Origin: JAMHWF01 sp035911095
Lineage (GTDB): Bacteria; Pseudomonadota; Gammaproteobacteria; Burkholderiales; Burkholderiaceae_C
Assembly: GCA_035911095.1 (NCBI GenBank)
Contig: JAMHWF010000076.1
Coordinates: 17,604-81,603, forward strand
DNA: 64,000 nt
Direction: 5' to 3'
The stretch's first letter is position 1; each line of letters opens with the position of its first letter. The translations under genes and the position numbers were made by a program. The notes below the pieces were generated by a model that was not told the origin of the DNA, did not search any database, and worked only from the letters and a program-made list of their open reading frames with translations. This document shows, piece by piece, positions 51,366-60,360 of this stretch.

Positions 51366-53540
51366 ATGACGGGAGCGCTGAACCTCGGCTTCGGCGCGAG
51401 CCGCGCGCCGGTCGTGCTGCAGACCGAGGCGGCCGAGTGCGGCCTCGCCTGCCTGGCGATGGTCGCGAGCCACCACGGCCTGCACACCGACCTGCCGGCG
51501 TTGCGGGCGCGCTTCGCGGTGTCGATGAAGGGCTGCACGATGGCCGACCTCGTGCGCATGGCGGGCGAGCTGCAGTTGCAGTCGCGCGCGCTGCGCGCCG
51601 AGATGGAACATCTGGGCGAGCTCCAGCTGCCCTGCGTGCTGCACTGGGACCTGAACCACTTCGTCGTGCTGGTCGCGTTGAAGCGGCGCTTCGGCGGCAC
51701 GGTCGCCGTCATCCACGACCCGGCCCGCGGCCGGCGCGAGCTGCCGCTGGCCGAGGTGTCGCGCCACTTCACCGGGGTCGCGCTGGAGCTGCTGCCGGCC
51801 GCTGACTTCCGGCCGCGCGAGGAGCGCCAGCACCTGACGCTGCGCGCCTTGCTCGGGCCGGTGCGGGGCTTGCGCCGCTCGCTGCTGCAGATCTTCGCCC
51901 TCGCCCTCGCGCTCGAGTTCTTCCTGCTGCTCAACCCGTTCTTCCTGCAGTGGACCGTCGACAGCGTGCTGGTCAGCGCCGACCGCGACCTGCTTGTCAC
52001 GCTCGGCATCGGCTTCGGCCTGCTGGTGCTGCTGCAGGTGATGTCGGCCTCGCTGCGCTCCTGGGCCGTGCTCTACCTGTCGAGCACGCTGAACCTGCAG
52101 TGGCTCGGCAACGTCTTCGCGCACCTGCTGCGCCTGCCGGTGGCCTGGTTCGAGAAGCGCCACCAGGGCGACGTGATGTCGCGCTTCTCGGCCGTGCGCG
52201 AGATCCAGCAGACGATGACGACGAGCTTCGTCGAGGCGCTGCTCGACGGCGTGCTGGTGAGCGTGACGCTGGTCGTGATGTGGATCTACAGCCCGCTGCT
52301 GAGTGCGATCGTGCTCCTCGGCGTCGGGCTGTACGCGCTGACGCGCTGGGCCTTCTACCGCGCGCTGCGCAACGCGACCGAAGAGCACATCGTGCACGAA
52401 GCGAAGGCGGCAACGCACTTCCTCGAGTCGCTGCGCGGGGTGCAGGCGATCAAGCTCTTCGGCCGCCAGCGCGACCGCCAGGCGCGCTACTTGAACCTGG
52501 TCGTCGACGCGATGAACGCGGACATCCGCGGCAAGAAGCTCGGCATCGCGTTCCAGGGCGCGAACCGGCTGCTGTTCGGGCTCGAGCGTGTCGCGGTGGT
52601 CTGGGTCGGCGCGCTGCTGGTGCTCGACCAGGCCTTCTCGGTCGGCATGCTGTTCGCCTTCATCGCCTACAAGGAGCAGTTCACCCAGCGCCTGGGCGCA
52701 CTGATCGACAAGGGCGTCGAGCTGGCGATGCTGCGCCTGCAGGGCGAGCGCCTGGCCGACATCGTGCTGACCCCGCCCGAGGCTGAGCCGGCCGGGGCGG
52801 CAACGGTGCAGACCGGGGCGGGCGCCGGGACCCCGCCGCGCATCGAGATGCGCGATGTCCGCTTCCGCTACGCCCCGGGCGAGCCCTGGGTGCTCGACGG
52901 GGTCAACCTGTCGATCGAGCCGGGCGAGTCGGTGGCGATCGTCGGCCCTTCCGGCGGAGGGAAGACGACGCTGCTGAAGTTGCTGCTCGGCATCTTCGAG
53001 CCGGAGCACGGGCAGATCCTGGTCGGGGAGCAGCCGCTGGGCAGGTTGGGCCTGCCGGCCTGGCGCGGGCTGGTTGGCACCGTGATGCAGGACGACGCAT
53101 TGTTCGCGGGGTCGATCGCCGAGAATATCTGCTTCTTCGACGCCCAACCTGATAGGGATTTCGTGAAAGCGTGCGCTCGCATCGCATGTATCGATCAGGA
53201 GATCGAGGCGCTGCCGATGGGGTACGAAACCCTGATCGGCGATTTGGGTGCGGTGCTCTCCGGTGGCCAGCAGCAGCGCGTGCTGCTGGCCCGCGCGCTC
53301 TACAAGCGGCCGCGCGTCCTGCTGCTCGACGAGGCGACGAGCGCATTGGACGTCGAGCGCGAGCGGCAGCTGAACCAGGCTGTCCGCGGGCTCGACCTGA
53401 CGCGAATCATCGTGGCGCACCGGCCGGAGACGATCGCCTCGGCGACACGGGTGATCGCGCTCCACGAAGGGCGCGTCACGCCACGCTTGCGCAGCGTCGC
53501 GCCGAGTGGCAGCGGGCCCTCGTCAGGCACTGAAGGCTGA
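51366..53540 (+). CDS. Peptidase-containing ABC transporter (C39 bacteriocin type)
   Basis: The 724-residue protein has three domains: a C39 peptidase (1-~135) with Cys25 (QTEAAECGLACLAMVASHHG), His98 (DLNHFVVLVAL) and Asp118 (VIHDPARGRR); six membrane helices (~165-450); and an ATPase with Walker A VGPSGGGKTTLLKL, signature LSGGQQQRVLLARAL and Walker B LLLDEATSALD. All catalytic residues are present. It should remove double-glycine leaders and export the mature peptide, here almost certainly the 52-residue precursor two genes upstream. Starts at ATG 51366. Confidence 0.93.
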   Translation: MTGALNLGFGASRAPVVLQTEAAECGLACLAMVASHHGLHTDLPALRARFAVSMKGCTMADLVRMAGELQLQSRALRAEMEHLGELQLPCVLHWDLNHFVVLVALKRRFGGTVAVIHDPARGRRELPLAEVSRHFTGVALELLPAADFRPREERQHLTLRALLGPVRGLRRSLLQIFALALALEFFLLLNPFFLQWTVDSVLVSADRDLLVTLGIGFGLLVLLQVMSASLRSWAVLYLSSTLNLQWLGNVFAHLLRLPVAWFEKRHQGDVMSRFSAVREIQQTMTTSFVEALLDGVLVSVTLVVMWIYSPLLSAIVLLGVGLYALTRWAFYRALRNATEEHIVHEAKAATHFLESLRGVQAIKLFGRQRDRQARYLNLVVDAMNADIRGKKLGIAFQGANRLLFGLERVAVVWVGALLVLDQAFSVGMLFAFIAYKEQFTQRLGALIDKGVELAMLRLQGERLADIVLTPPEAEPAGAATVQTGAGAGTPPRIEMRDVRFRYAPGEPWVLDGVNLSIEPGESVAIVGPSGGGKTTLLKLLLGIFEPEHGQILVGEQPLGRLGLPAWRGLVGTVMQDDALFAGSIAENICFFDAQPDRDFVKACARIACIDQEIEALPMGYETLIGDLGAVLSGGQQQRVLLARALYKRPRVLLLDEATSALDVERERQLNQAVRGLDLTRIIVAHRPETIASATRVIALHEGRVTPRLRSVAPSGSGPSSGTEG

Positions 53541-53560
53541 GCCTCGGCGGCCAAGAGGCT
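53540..53560 (+). terminator. Candidate terminator after the transporter
   Basis: AGCCTC-GGCGGCCAA-GAGGCT, a perfect 6-bp stem immediately at the stop codon, no T-tract. Weak, but positioned at the end of the peptide-export operon. Confidence 0.35.
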
Positions 53561-53667
53561 GCGACACAAGGGGCACCCGGCAATCGCCGCGATGAACGCA
53601 AGCGATGCCGCGCGCGGCCTCCGTTGCCTAGACTCATTGGCAAGAATGATTCTTGTTCTGCAATGAG

Positions 53668-53931
53668 ATGGCCAAGTCCCTGAGCTTCGGTGTGGTTCAC
53701 CTCGGTGTCGCCTTCGGCATCAGCTATGCCTTGACCGGCAGCGTGACGATTGCCGGCGCGATCACGCTCGTCGAGCCACTGGTCAACACGGGGGTCCACT
53801 ACCTGTTCGACCGCTACTGGGAGCATCCGCGGCCGGTCGCTGCGCGGCAGCGCATCGCCGCCGTCTGGCGTCGTGATGGACGTCGTCGGACGGCGGTGGC
53901 GGGCGCAGGCGGCGCGTCACCGGGCGGCTGA
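53668..53931 (+). CDS. DUF2061-family small membrane protein
   Basis: The 87-residue protein starts at ATG 53668 (MAKSLSFGVVHLGVAFGISY). Two membrane segments (ALTGSVTIAGAITLVEPLV) and NTGVHYLFDRYWEHPRPV, the conserved DUF2061 end. C-terminal ~20 residues are basic/low complexity. Function unknown; stand-alone gene between the peptide-export cluster and mnmG. Confidence 0.75.
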   Translation: MAKSLSFGVVHLGVAFGISYALTGSVTIAGAITLVEPLVNTGVHYLFDRYWEHPRPVAARQRIAAVWRRDGRRRTAVAGAGGASPGG

Positions 53932-54033
53932 TCAGGCGCGGCCGTTCGGGGCTCCGTGTCCCTTCGTGGGTTGACACCGGCCTGGAAACCTAAAATACCC
54001 GGTTGGCCCGGGCAAAGGGCCCGGGAGTGATCG

Positions 54034-56028
54034 ATGCAGTTTCCGAAGGCGTTCGACGTCATCGTCGTCGGGGGTGGCCATGCGGGCACCGAGGCCGCGC
54101 TTGCGGCGGCGCGCATGGGCTGTGAGACGCTGTTGCTGACGCACAGCCTCGAGACGCTCGGCCAGATGAGCTGCAACCCGTCGATCGGCGGCATCGGCAA
54201 GGGCCAGCTGGTCAAAGAGGTCGATGCACTCGGTGGCGCGATGGCCGCGGCGACCGATGAGGCCGGCATCCAGTTCCGCATCCTGAACGGCTCGAAAGGC
54301 CCTGCAGTACGCGCCACGCGCGCGCAGGCAGACCGCGTCCTGTATCGCGGAGCGATCCGCCGCAGGCTCGAGGACCAGGCCGGGCTTTGGCTGTTCCAGC
54401 AGGCTGTCGACGACTTGGTGCTCATGGGTGATCGCGTGGTGGGTGTGATGACGCAAGTCGGCATCCGCTTCGACGCGAAGGCCGTGGTGCTGACTGCGGG
54501 GACCTTCCTGGACGGAAAGATCCACGTGGGTCTGCAGCACTACAGTGGCGGACGCGCAGGTGATCCACCTGCAGTCCGCCTGTCGGCGCGGCTGAAGGAG
54601 CTGCGGCTGCCGCAGGGTCGGCTCAAGACCGGCACGCCGCCCCGACTCGACGGCCGAACCATCGACTTCTCGCGCTGCGAGCGCCAACCGGGCGATGGCA
54701 TGCCAGGCAACGACGGCGCGGCGCCGACATCGGCGATGCCGGTGTTCAGCTTCCTCGGCACCCCGGAGCAGCACCCGCAGCAGCTGCCGTGCTGGATCAC
54801 CCAGACGAACGAGCGCACTCACGACATCATCCGCGGCGGCCTCGATCGCAGCCCGATGTTCACCGGCGTGATCGAAGGCATCGGCCCACGCTATTGCCCG
54901 AGCATCGAGGACAAGATCCACCGCTTCGCCGACAAGGGCAGTCACCAGATCTTTCTCGAGCCCGAAGGCCTCAACACCCACGAGGTCTACCCAAACGGCA
55001 TCTCGACCTCGCTGCCGTTTGACGTGCAGTGGGAGGCGGTGCGCTCGATCGCCGGGTTGGAGGCCGCGCACATCCTTAGGCCTGGCTATGCGATCGAGTA
55101 CGACTACTTCGATCCGCGCGCGCTGCGGACGAACTTCGAGACCCGCGCGATCGGCGGATTGTTCTTCGCGGGCCAGATCAACGGCACCACCGGCTACGAA
55201 GAGGCTGCAGCGCAGGGGCTCTACGCCGGAGTCAACGCGGCGTTGCAGGCGCGCGGGCAGGCGCCCTGGCAGTTGCGGCGCGACCAGGCCTATCTCGGTG
55301 TGCTGGTCGACGACTTGATTCACAAGGGCGTCAGCGAGCCGTATCGGATGTTCACGAGCCGCGCCGAGTACCGGTTGCAGCTGCGCGAAGACAACGCCGA
55401 TCTGCGGTTGACCGAGGCAGGTCGTTCGCTGGGTCTTGTTGACGATCGCCGCTGGGCGGCGTTCTGTCGCAAGCAGGAACTTCTCGGGCGCGAGCGGCAG
55501 AAGCTCCGAGACACCTGGGTGCATCCGGGCAAACTCGCCGCGGGTGCCGCAGTGGCGGCCATCGGACAGGCGATCGAGCGTGAGTACCGACTGGAAGACC
55601 TGTTGCGCCGCCCGGGGGTTGGTTTCGATCAGGTCGCTATGCTGGCGGCGACGGATGCGCTTGTTTCACGTGAAACCTTGCGCGCGGAGGCCGGCGCGGT
55701 GCTCGCGGACGCGGTGATCGAGCAACTCGAGATCCAGACGAAGTACGCCGGCTACATCGATCGCCAGCAGGACGAGATCGATCGTCGTATGCACTACGAC
55801 AGCCTCGCGTTGCCCGAGAACTTCGACTATGGGCAGGTGCACGCCTTGTCGCACGAGGTCCGGCAGCTTTTGACCCGACATCGGCCTGCGACGCTGGGAC
55901 AGGCGTCGCGCGTTTCTGGTGTGACCCCGGCTGCCTTGTCGCTGCTGCTGATCCATCTTCGAAAGGGCGGCAAACTGAAGGCGCTCCAATCCAGCTCGAA
56001 CGCTGAATCGGATGCGGTCGCCGGCTGA
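54034..56028 (+). CDS. mnmG: tRNA uridine 5-carboxymethylaminomethyl modification enzyme MnmG (GidA)
   Basis: The 664-residue enzyme starts at ATG 54034 with GGGAG upstream. FAD-binding GGGHAGTEAALAAARMG, the family signature SCNPSIGGIGKGQLVKEVDA and GLYAGVNAALQARGQAPW are plain. With MnmE it installs cmnm5 on U34 of tRNAs using FAD, GTP and a folate. ~20 residues longer than many homologues at the C-terminus. It contains a parS-like site and leads the mnmG-rsmG block that neighbours parAB, as near many replication origins. Confidence 0.95.
   Translation: MQFPKAFDVIVVGGGHAGTEAALAAARMGCETLLLTHSLETLGQMSCNPSIGGIGKGQLVKEVDALGGAMAAATDEAGIQFRILNGSKGPAVRATRAQADRVLYRGAIRRRLEDQAGLWLFQQAVDDLVLMGDRVVGVMTQVGIRFDAKAVVLTAGTFLDGKIHVGLQHYSGGRAGDPPAVRLSARLKELRLPQGRLKTGTPPRLDGRTIDFSRCERQPGDGMPGNDGAAPTSAMPVFSFLGTPEQHPQQLPCWITQTNERTHDIIRGGLDRSPMFTGVIEGIGPRYCPSIEDKIHRFADKGSHQIFLEPEGLNTHEVYPNGISTSLPFDVQWEAVRSIAGLEAAHILRPGYAIEYDYFDPRALRTNFETRAIGGLFFAGQINGTTGYEEAAAQGLYAGVNAALQARGQAPWQLRRDQAYLGVLVDDLIHKGVSEPYRMFTSRAEYRLQLREDNADLRLTEAGRSLGLVDDRRWAAFCRKQELLGRERQKLRDTWVHPGKLAAGAAVAAIGQAIEREYRLEDLLRRPGVGFDQVAMLAATDALVSRETLRAEAGAVLADAVIEQLEIQTKYAGYIDRQQDEIDRRMHYDSLALPENFDYGQVHALSHEVRQLLTRHRPATLGQASRVSGVTPAALSLLLIHLRKGGKLKALQSSSNAESDAVAG
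55662..55677. promoter_or_regulatory. parS-like centromere site inside mnmG
   Basis: TGTTTCACGTGAAACC matches the bacterial parS consensus TGTTTCACGTGAAACA at 15 of 16 positions. It codes for VSRETL within MnmG. ParB, encoded 5 kb downstream, binds such sites and loads along DNA with ParA for chromosome segregation. Confidence 0.85.
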
Positions 56029-56716
56029 CCTGGCCGCAGAGCTGGCCGAGGGCGCGGCCTCGCTCGGCCTTGCCTTGGAGGCACCGCAAGAAGCGGATTT
56101 GCTTGCCTACCTGGCGCTGCTGGGGAAGTGGGGAAAGGTCTACAACCTGACCGCTCTGCGGGATCCCCAGGCGATGTTGCGCCTCCATCTGCTCGACTGC
56201 TTGGCATTGGTGCCGCCTCTGAGGCGGGAGCTTGAAGCTCGGCCTCAACGAGCCTCGACGCCACGCATTCTCGACGTGGGCAGTGGGGCCGGGCTGCCGG
56301 GCGTAGTGCTGGCGTTGTTGAACCCGAGTTGGCAGATCGTTTCACTTGACGCGGTGGCGAAGAAGACTCGTTTCGTTCAGCAAGTGACCGCTGAGTTGGG
56401 ACTGCCCAATCTCCATCCAGTGCACGCCAGGGTCGAGGCTTGGCAAAGCGAAGGCTTTCCGATCATCGTGTCGCGTGCTTTCGCGTCGCTCGTGGACCTG
56501 GTACGACTGACCGGCCCATTGCTTGCCGAGAACGGGGTGTGGGCAGCGATGAAGGGGCGACCCTCCGGGGACGAGCTCGCCTCCGTGCGTGAAGTCGCAG
56601 AGGTGTTTCACGTGGAACCGTTGCAGGTCCCTGGGCTGGACGCGGCGCGAAGCCTGGTCTGGATGCGCACGCAGCGGAATTTCCCTTCGGACGCTGCGTT
56701 GGCTCCGCGAAACTGA
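56012..56716 (+). CDS. rsmG: 16S rRNA (guanine-527-N7)-methyltransferase RsmG (GidB)
   Basis: The 234-residue enzyme starts at ATG 56012, overlapping mnmG by 17 bases. SAM-binding ILDVGSGAGLPGVVLALLNP, KWGKVYNLTALRDPQAMLRL and VSRAFASLVDLVRLTGPLLA are typical. RsmG methylates G527 of 16S rRNA; loss gives low-level streptomycin resistance. A second, weaker parS-like site is inside this gene. Confidence 0.94.
   Translation: MRSPADLAAELAEGAASLGLALEAPQEADLLAYLALLGKWGKVYNLTALRDPQAMLRLHLLDCLALVPPLRRELEARPQRASTPRILDVGSGAGLPGVVLALLNPSWQIVSLDAVAKKTRFVQQVTAELGLPNLHPVHARVEAWQSEGFPIIVSRAFASLVDLVRLTGPLLAENGVWAAMKGRPSGDELASVREVAEVFHVEPLQVPGLDAARSLVWMRTQRNFPSDAALAPRN
56604..56619. promoter_or_regulatory. 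Second parS-like site inside rsmG
   Basis: TGTTTCACGTGGAACC matches the parS consensus at 14 of 16 positions, lying 942 bases from the site in mnmG. It encodes VFHVEP of RsmG. A clustered pair is expected for functional parS regions. Confidence 0.7.
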
Positions 56717-56781
56717 GCTAGGCTTCAAGCCCCGCGCCGGACAAACCATCCCGGCGCCATCCCTCCTCGATTCGTCGCCAG

Positions 56782-57411
56782 ATGGCCACTCCCTGGTTCG
56801 GCATCACGGACTTCACGGCGTTCTGCACGGCCGTGCTCATTTTCCTGGCGCTCCCGGGCCCAGGCACGTTCGCGCTGCTGACCTCGACCGGGAAGGGGGG
56901 GTTCAAGGCCGGTGCTGCCGCCACCTTCGGCGTCGTGCTTGGCGATCAAGTGTTGCTCTGGATGGCCGTCGCGGGCGTGGCTGCATTGCTCGCCGCCCAC
57001 CCGACATGGTTCCGCGCCGTCCAGTACGCAGGTGCGGCGTATCTGGCCTGGATCGGCCTACGCCTGATCTTCTCCAAGGGTGATGGCGAGGGCCGGATGC
57101 CGGTGCGCATAGAGCCGCGCCACTACGCCCGCCAGGCCTTCCTGATCACGCTGCTGAACCCGAAGGCGATCGTGTTCTACATGGCCTTCTTTCCCCTTTT
57201 CATTGACCCCGCGACTCACCGCGGCACAGCGACGTTTGCGGTGATGGCCGCGACGATCGCCACGATCAGCGCGGCCTACTGCTTGCTGCTGTGTGCCTTT
57301 GCCGGGGCGATCGGGCGCCGTGTCCGCGCTCACCGTCGCCTTGGCAGGTGGCTCGAGCGTTGCGCTGGGGTCTTTCTCGTCGCTTTCGGGATCCGACTCG
57401 GGACCTCATGA
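56782..57411 (+). CDS. LysE/RhtB-family amino-acid exporter
   Basis: The 209-residue inner-membrane protein starts at ATG 56782. Six membrane segments and the family loop LPGPGTFALLTSTGKGGFKA with GAAATFGVVLGDQVLLWMAV, plus LNPKAIVFYMAFFPLFIDP. Exports amino acids such as threonine, homoserine lactone or lysine; the substrate cannot be predicted. It overlaps parA by ATGA, so the two share an mRNA. Confidence 0.9.
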   Translation: MATPWFGITDFTAFCTAVLIFLALPGPGTFALLTSTGKGGFKAGAAATFGVVLGDQVLLWMAVAGVAALLAAHPTWFRAVQYAGAAYLAWIGLRLIFSKGDGEGRMPVRIEPRHYARQAFLITLLNPKAIVFYMAFFPLFIDPATHRGTATFAVMAATIATISAAYCLLLCAFAGAIGRRVRAHRRLGRWLERCAGVFLVAFGIRLGTS

Positions 57412-58247
57412 CCGCTACTGCCGTCGACACCTCCACTCCGCCTGCGCCTGCTTCCGCTCCTGCGGTGCGTCCCGCAACCACCAAGATCTTCTGCATCGCC
57501 AACCAGAAAGGCGGTGTCGGCAAGACGACCACCTCGGTCAACCTGGCAGCCGGGCTGGCCCGCGCAGACCAGCGCGTGCTGATCGTCGACCTCGACCCTC
57601 AAGGCAACGCGACCACCGGCTCGGGAGTTGACAAGCGCTCACTAACTTCCAGTGTGTACCAGGTGCTGCTGGAGACGGCCACCATCGCCGAGGCCCGCCG
57701 CCGCAGCGAGAAGGCGGGCTACGACGTGCTGCCCGCCAACCGCGAACTGGCTGGCGCGGAGGTTGAGTTGGTTGACGTCGAGCGCCGTCATCTGCGGTTG
57801 AAGGCCGCCTTGCAGGCCGTCGCGACCGACTATGACTACGTGCTGATCGATTGCCCACCGTCGCTGAGCCTGTTGACCCTGAACGGCCTGTGCAGTGCCC
57901 ATGGCGTGTTGGTGCCGATGCAGTGCGAGTACTTCGCGCTGGAGGGTTTGTCGGACCTGGTGAACACGATCAAACAGGTCCACGCCAACCTGAACCCTGA
58001 CTTGAAGGCGATCGCGTTGGTGCGGGTGATGTTCGACCCGCGGATGACGCTGCAGCAGCAGGTCAGCGAGCAGCTGAAGTCGCATTTCAAGGACAAGGTG
58101 TTCGACACGGTGATCCCACGCAACGTGCGCCTCGCCGAGGCGCCGAGCTACGGTGTGCCGGGTGTCGTGTTCGAGCCATCGTCGAAGGGCGCCCAGGCCT
58201 ACCTGGAGTTCGCCCGCGAACTGGTGCAGCGGGTCGATACGCTTTGA
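57408..58247 (+). CDS. parA: Chromosome-partitioning ATPase ParA (Soj)
   Basis: The 279-residue protein starts at ATG 57408, overlapping the LysE-type gene (ATGA). After a ~25-residue Ala/Pro leader comes the deviant Walker A FCIANQKGGVGKTTTSVNLA, then VDLDPQGNATTGSG and YVLIDCPPSLSLLTLNGL. ParA forms nucleoid gradients that pull ParB-parS complexes apart. Chromosomal type by size (no N-terminal HTH). parB follows only after an antisense argC and a hydrolase. Confidence 0.94.
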   Translation: MTATAVDTSTPPAPASAPAVRPATTKIFCIANQKGGVGKTTTSVNLAAGLARADQRVLIVDLDPQGNATTGSGVDKRSLTSSVYQVLLETATIAEARRRSEKAGYDVLPANRELAGAEVELVDVERRHLRLKAALQAVATDYDYVLIDCPPSLSLLTLNGLCSAHGVLVPMQCEYFALEGLSDLVNTIKQVHANLNPDLKAIALVRVMFDPRMTLQQQVSEQLKSHFKDKVFDTVIPRNVRLAEAPSYGVPGVVFEPSSKGAQAYLEFARELVQRVDTL

Positions 58248-58683
58248 GCCGGCGCCCGATGTGTTTCGGCGGGCCGGATGGACGGATGCCGGTGCCGAGG
58301 CACCCGGTGGCGGACCGCTGATGTCGCTCGCCGCGTCAGACCAGGTGGCGTACCGCGAGGCGCCGGGCTTCGACGCCGGCCTGCTTGCCTGCTTCGAGCA
58401 GGCTGGGTTCAGCGCGAGTGCGCCGCCCCAGCAGTGCCCGCTGGACGGCTGGCTGCTGGGCTTCTCGCCTGGCAAGGCCGAGCAGGCGCGCTGCACCACG
58501 GCGCTGGTGCCAACGACTCTCACTACCGCGCGCTCGATGGTCACCGAGCCTTCGCGTCTTCAGCGGGTGCAAACAGGCGCGAACCTGTCGCCTTTGCATC
58601 CGATCGTCTGCCAACCCGGCAGCCGTCGCTTTGACCGCAGACGGCGCCCTGGTGGTCAGGCGCCGTTCAACCCTGCCCGTGGG
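58248..58683. other. Intergenic region between parA and argC, with hairpin
   Basis: About 435 bases without a convincing gene; a frame starting MSLAASDQVAYREAPGFDAG is open but looks chance-like. ACGGCGCC-N10-GGCGCCGT (58641-58666) is a perfect 8-bp hairpin and a good candidate for a terminator acting on both convergent genes. Confidence 0.45.
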
Positions 58684-59643
58684 TCAGGTCAGGCCGGTCG
58701 CCTCGTCGAGGCCGAGCACCAGGTTCATCGTCTGTACGGCGGCGCCGCTGGCGCCCTTGCCGAGGTTGTCCAGCCGGGCCATCAGCAAGGCCTGGGTCGC
58801 GTTCGCAAAGACGAACAGGTCCACCCGGTTGCTGTCGTTGCAGGCCTGGGCGTCGAAGAAGCCATCCTCGAGCGTCGCGGGGTCGCGCAGGGGCATCACG
58901 CGGATGAAACGCTCGCCGGCATAGCGGGCCTCGAAGCAGGCCTGCAGCGCGTCGGGCGTGGTGCCAGGGGCCAGCTGCGACAGCGCCAGCGGCACGCTGA
59001 CCGCAAGGCCCTTGTAGAAGTTGCCGACGATCGGCATGAACAACGGCAAGGTCGCGAGTCCGGTGTGCGCCTGCATCTCCGGCAGGTGTTTGTGCCCGAG
59101 GCCCAAGGCATAGGGGCGAGGGGCGTCGAGCGGGCCATCCTCGGCTGCCCCGCGGGCGCGCGCCGCCTGGTACTGCTCGATCATCTTCTTGCCACCGCCG
59201 GAGTAGCCGGTGATCGAGGCGGCGCTGACAGGCAGGCTCGCGGGCACCAGTCCGGCGTCGACCAGCGGACGCAGCAGAAGGATGAAGGCCGTCGCGTGGC
59301 AGCCCGGGTTGGCGATGCGCTTGGCGTCGCGCAGCACGCGGCGCTGGTCGGGCGCCAGCTCCGGCAGGCCGAACACCCAGCCCGGGGCGGTGCGGTGGGC
59401 GGTGCTGGCGTCGATCAGGCAGGTGTCGGGATTGGTCGTCAGCGCCGCGGCTTCGCGCGACGCGGCATCGGGCAGGCAGAGAAAGGCAACGTCCGCGGCG
59501 TTGAGCAGGCGCGCCCGCTCGGCCGTGTCCTTGCGACGCTCGGGGTCGATGCGCAGCAACTCGATGTCGCGGCGCGCGCCCAGCACTTCATGGATGCGCA
59601 GGCCGGTCGTGCCTTCCTGTCCGTCGACGTAGATCCGCTTCAT
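58684..59643 (-). CDS. argC: N-acetyl-gamma-glutamyl-phosphate reductase, type 2
   Basis: The 319-residue enzyme starts at ATG 59643 (MKRIYVDGQEGTTGLRIHEV). Catalytic Cys115 is in IANPGCHATAF; DGQEGTTGLRI is the NADP loop of the type-2 (shorter) ArgC, and ITGYSGGGKKMIEQY the substrate region. It makes N-acetylglutamate semialdehyde in arginine biosynthesis. Transcribed opposite to parA and parB between which it lies. Confidence 0.93.
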   Translation of the reverse strand: MKRIYVDGQEGTTGLRIHEVLGARRDIELLRIDPERRKDTAERARLLNAADVAFLCLPDAASREAAALTTNPDTCLIDASTAHRTAPGWVFGLPELAPDQRRVLRDAKRIANPGCHATAFILLLRPLVDAGLVPASLPVSAASITGYSGGGKKMIEQYQAARARGAAEDGPLDAPRPYALGLGHKHLPEMQAHTGLATLPLFMPIVGNFYKGLAVSVPLALSQLAPGTTPDALQACFEARYAGERFIRVMPLRDPATLEDGFFDAQACNDSNRVDLFVFANATQALLMARLDNLGKGASGAAVQTMNLVLGLDEATGLT

Positions 59644-59699
59644 GTCCTCACCCGCGGCCGGCGATGCCCGGCTCGATCAGCCAAGGATAAGGCAAGGGC

Positions 59700-60314
59700 A
59701 TGAATGCAGCCGTGACGGTCTTCGACGACGGGACGCCGGTGCCGACAGCGCTGTTGCTGCCCGGCTGGCGTGATTCCGGCCCGATGCACTGGCAGTCGCG
59801 CTGGCAGACGCTGTACGGCTTTCAACGGGTCGAGCAGGCGGACTGGGAATGGCCGCGCCGCGGCGACTGGATGGCCCGGCTCGACGAGGTGCTGCTGGCC
59901 CGCGGCACCGCTGGCGATCCGGCGGCCGACGGTCATGTCCTGGTCGCGCACAGCCTCGGCTGCCATCTCGTCGCTGCCTGGGCCGCGCACTCCCGCCATG
60001 TCGCTGCAGTGAGCGCCGCGCTGCTGGTCGCGCCACCCGATCTCGCCCGCGACGACCTGCCGCCGCAACTCGCCCCCTGGCGGCCTGCCGTGCGCGAGCG
60101 CCTGCCCTTTCCGGCCTGCGCGGTGATCAGCAGCGACGACCCCTTTGCACAAGCTGCACGCGCCTGCGCCCTGGCGGCGGACTGGGGCGCGGACGTGGCC
60201 GACGTCGGGCCGCGCGGGCATCTCAACGGCGACTCCGGGCTTGGCGACTGGCCCGAAGGCATCGCGCTGCTCCGAGCGCTGCTAGCCCGCGTCCGCGGGC
60301 GACACAAGACCTGA
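59700..60314 (+). CDS. RBBP9/YdeN-family alpha/beta hydrolase
   Basis: The 204-residue protein starts at ATG 59700 (MNAAVTVFDDGTPVPTALLL). Family pattern LLPGWRDSGPMHWQSRW, DWEWPRRGDW, nucleophile in VLVAHSLGCHLVAAWAA, acid in AVISSDDPFAQAARA and His in GPRGHLNGDSGLGDWPEG. Serine hydrolases of unknown substrate. 46 bases before parB, probably co-transcribed with it. Confidence 0.87.
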   Translation: MNAAVTVFDDGTPVPTALLLPGWRDSGPMHWQSRWQTLYGFQRVEQADWEWPRRGDWMARLDEVLLARGTAGDPAADGHVLVAHSLGCHLVAAWAAHSRHVAAVSAALLVAPPDLARDDLPPQLAPWRPAVRERLPFPACAVISSDDPFAQAARACALAADWGADVADVGPRGHLNGDSGLGDWPEGIALLRALLARVRGRHKT

Positions 60315-60360
60315 ACGCAGCAGATCTGCCGCCCCTTACTTCGACCACACATCCCTCAGC

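Noticed and set aside
56335..56352. Third parS-like word (CGTTTCACTTGACGCG) in rsmG.
   Set aside because: Only about 10 of 16 positions match.
58321..58680. Open frame after parA (MSLAASDQVAYREAPGFDAG...).
   Set aside because: No ribosome-binding site and composition like non-coding GC-rich DNA; it continues antisense to argC.
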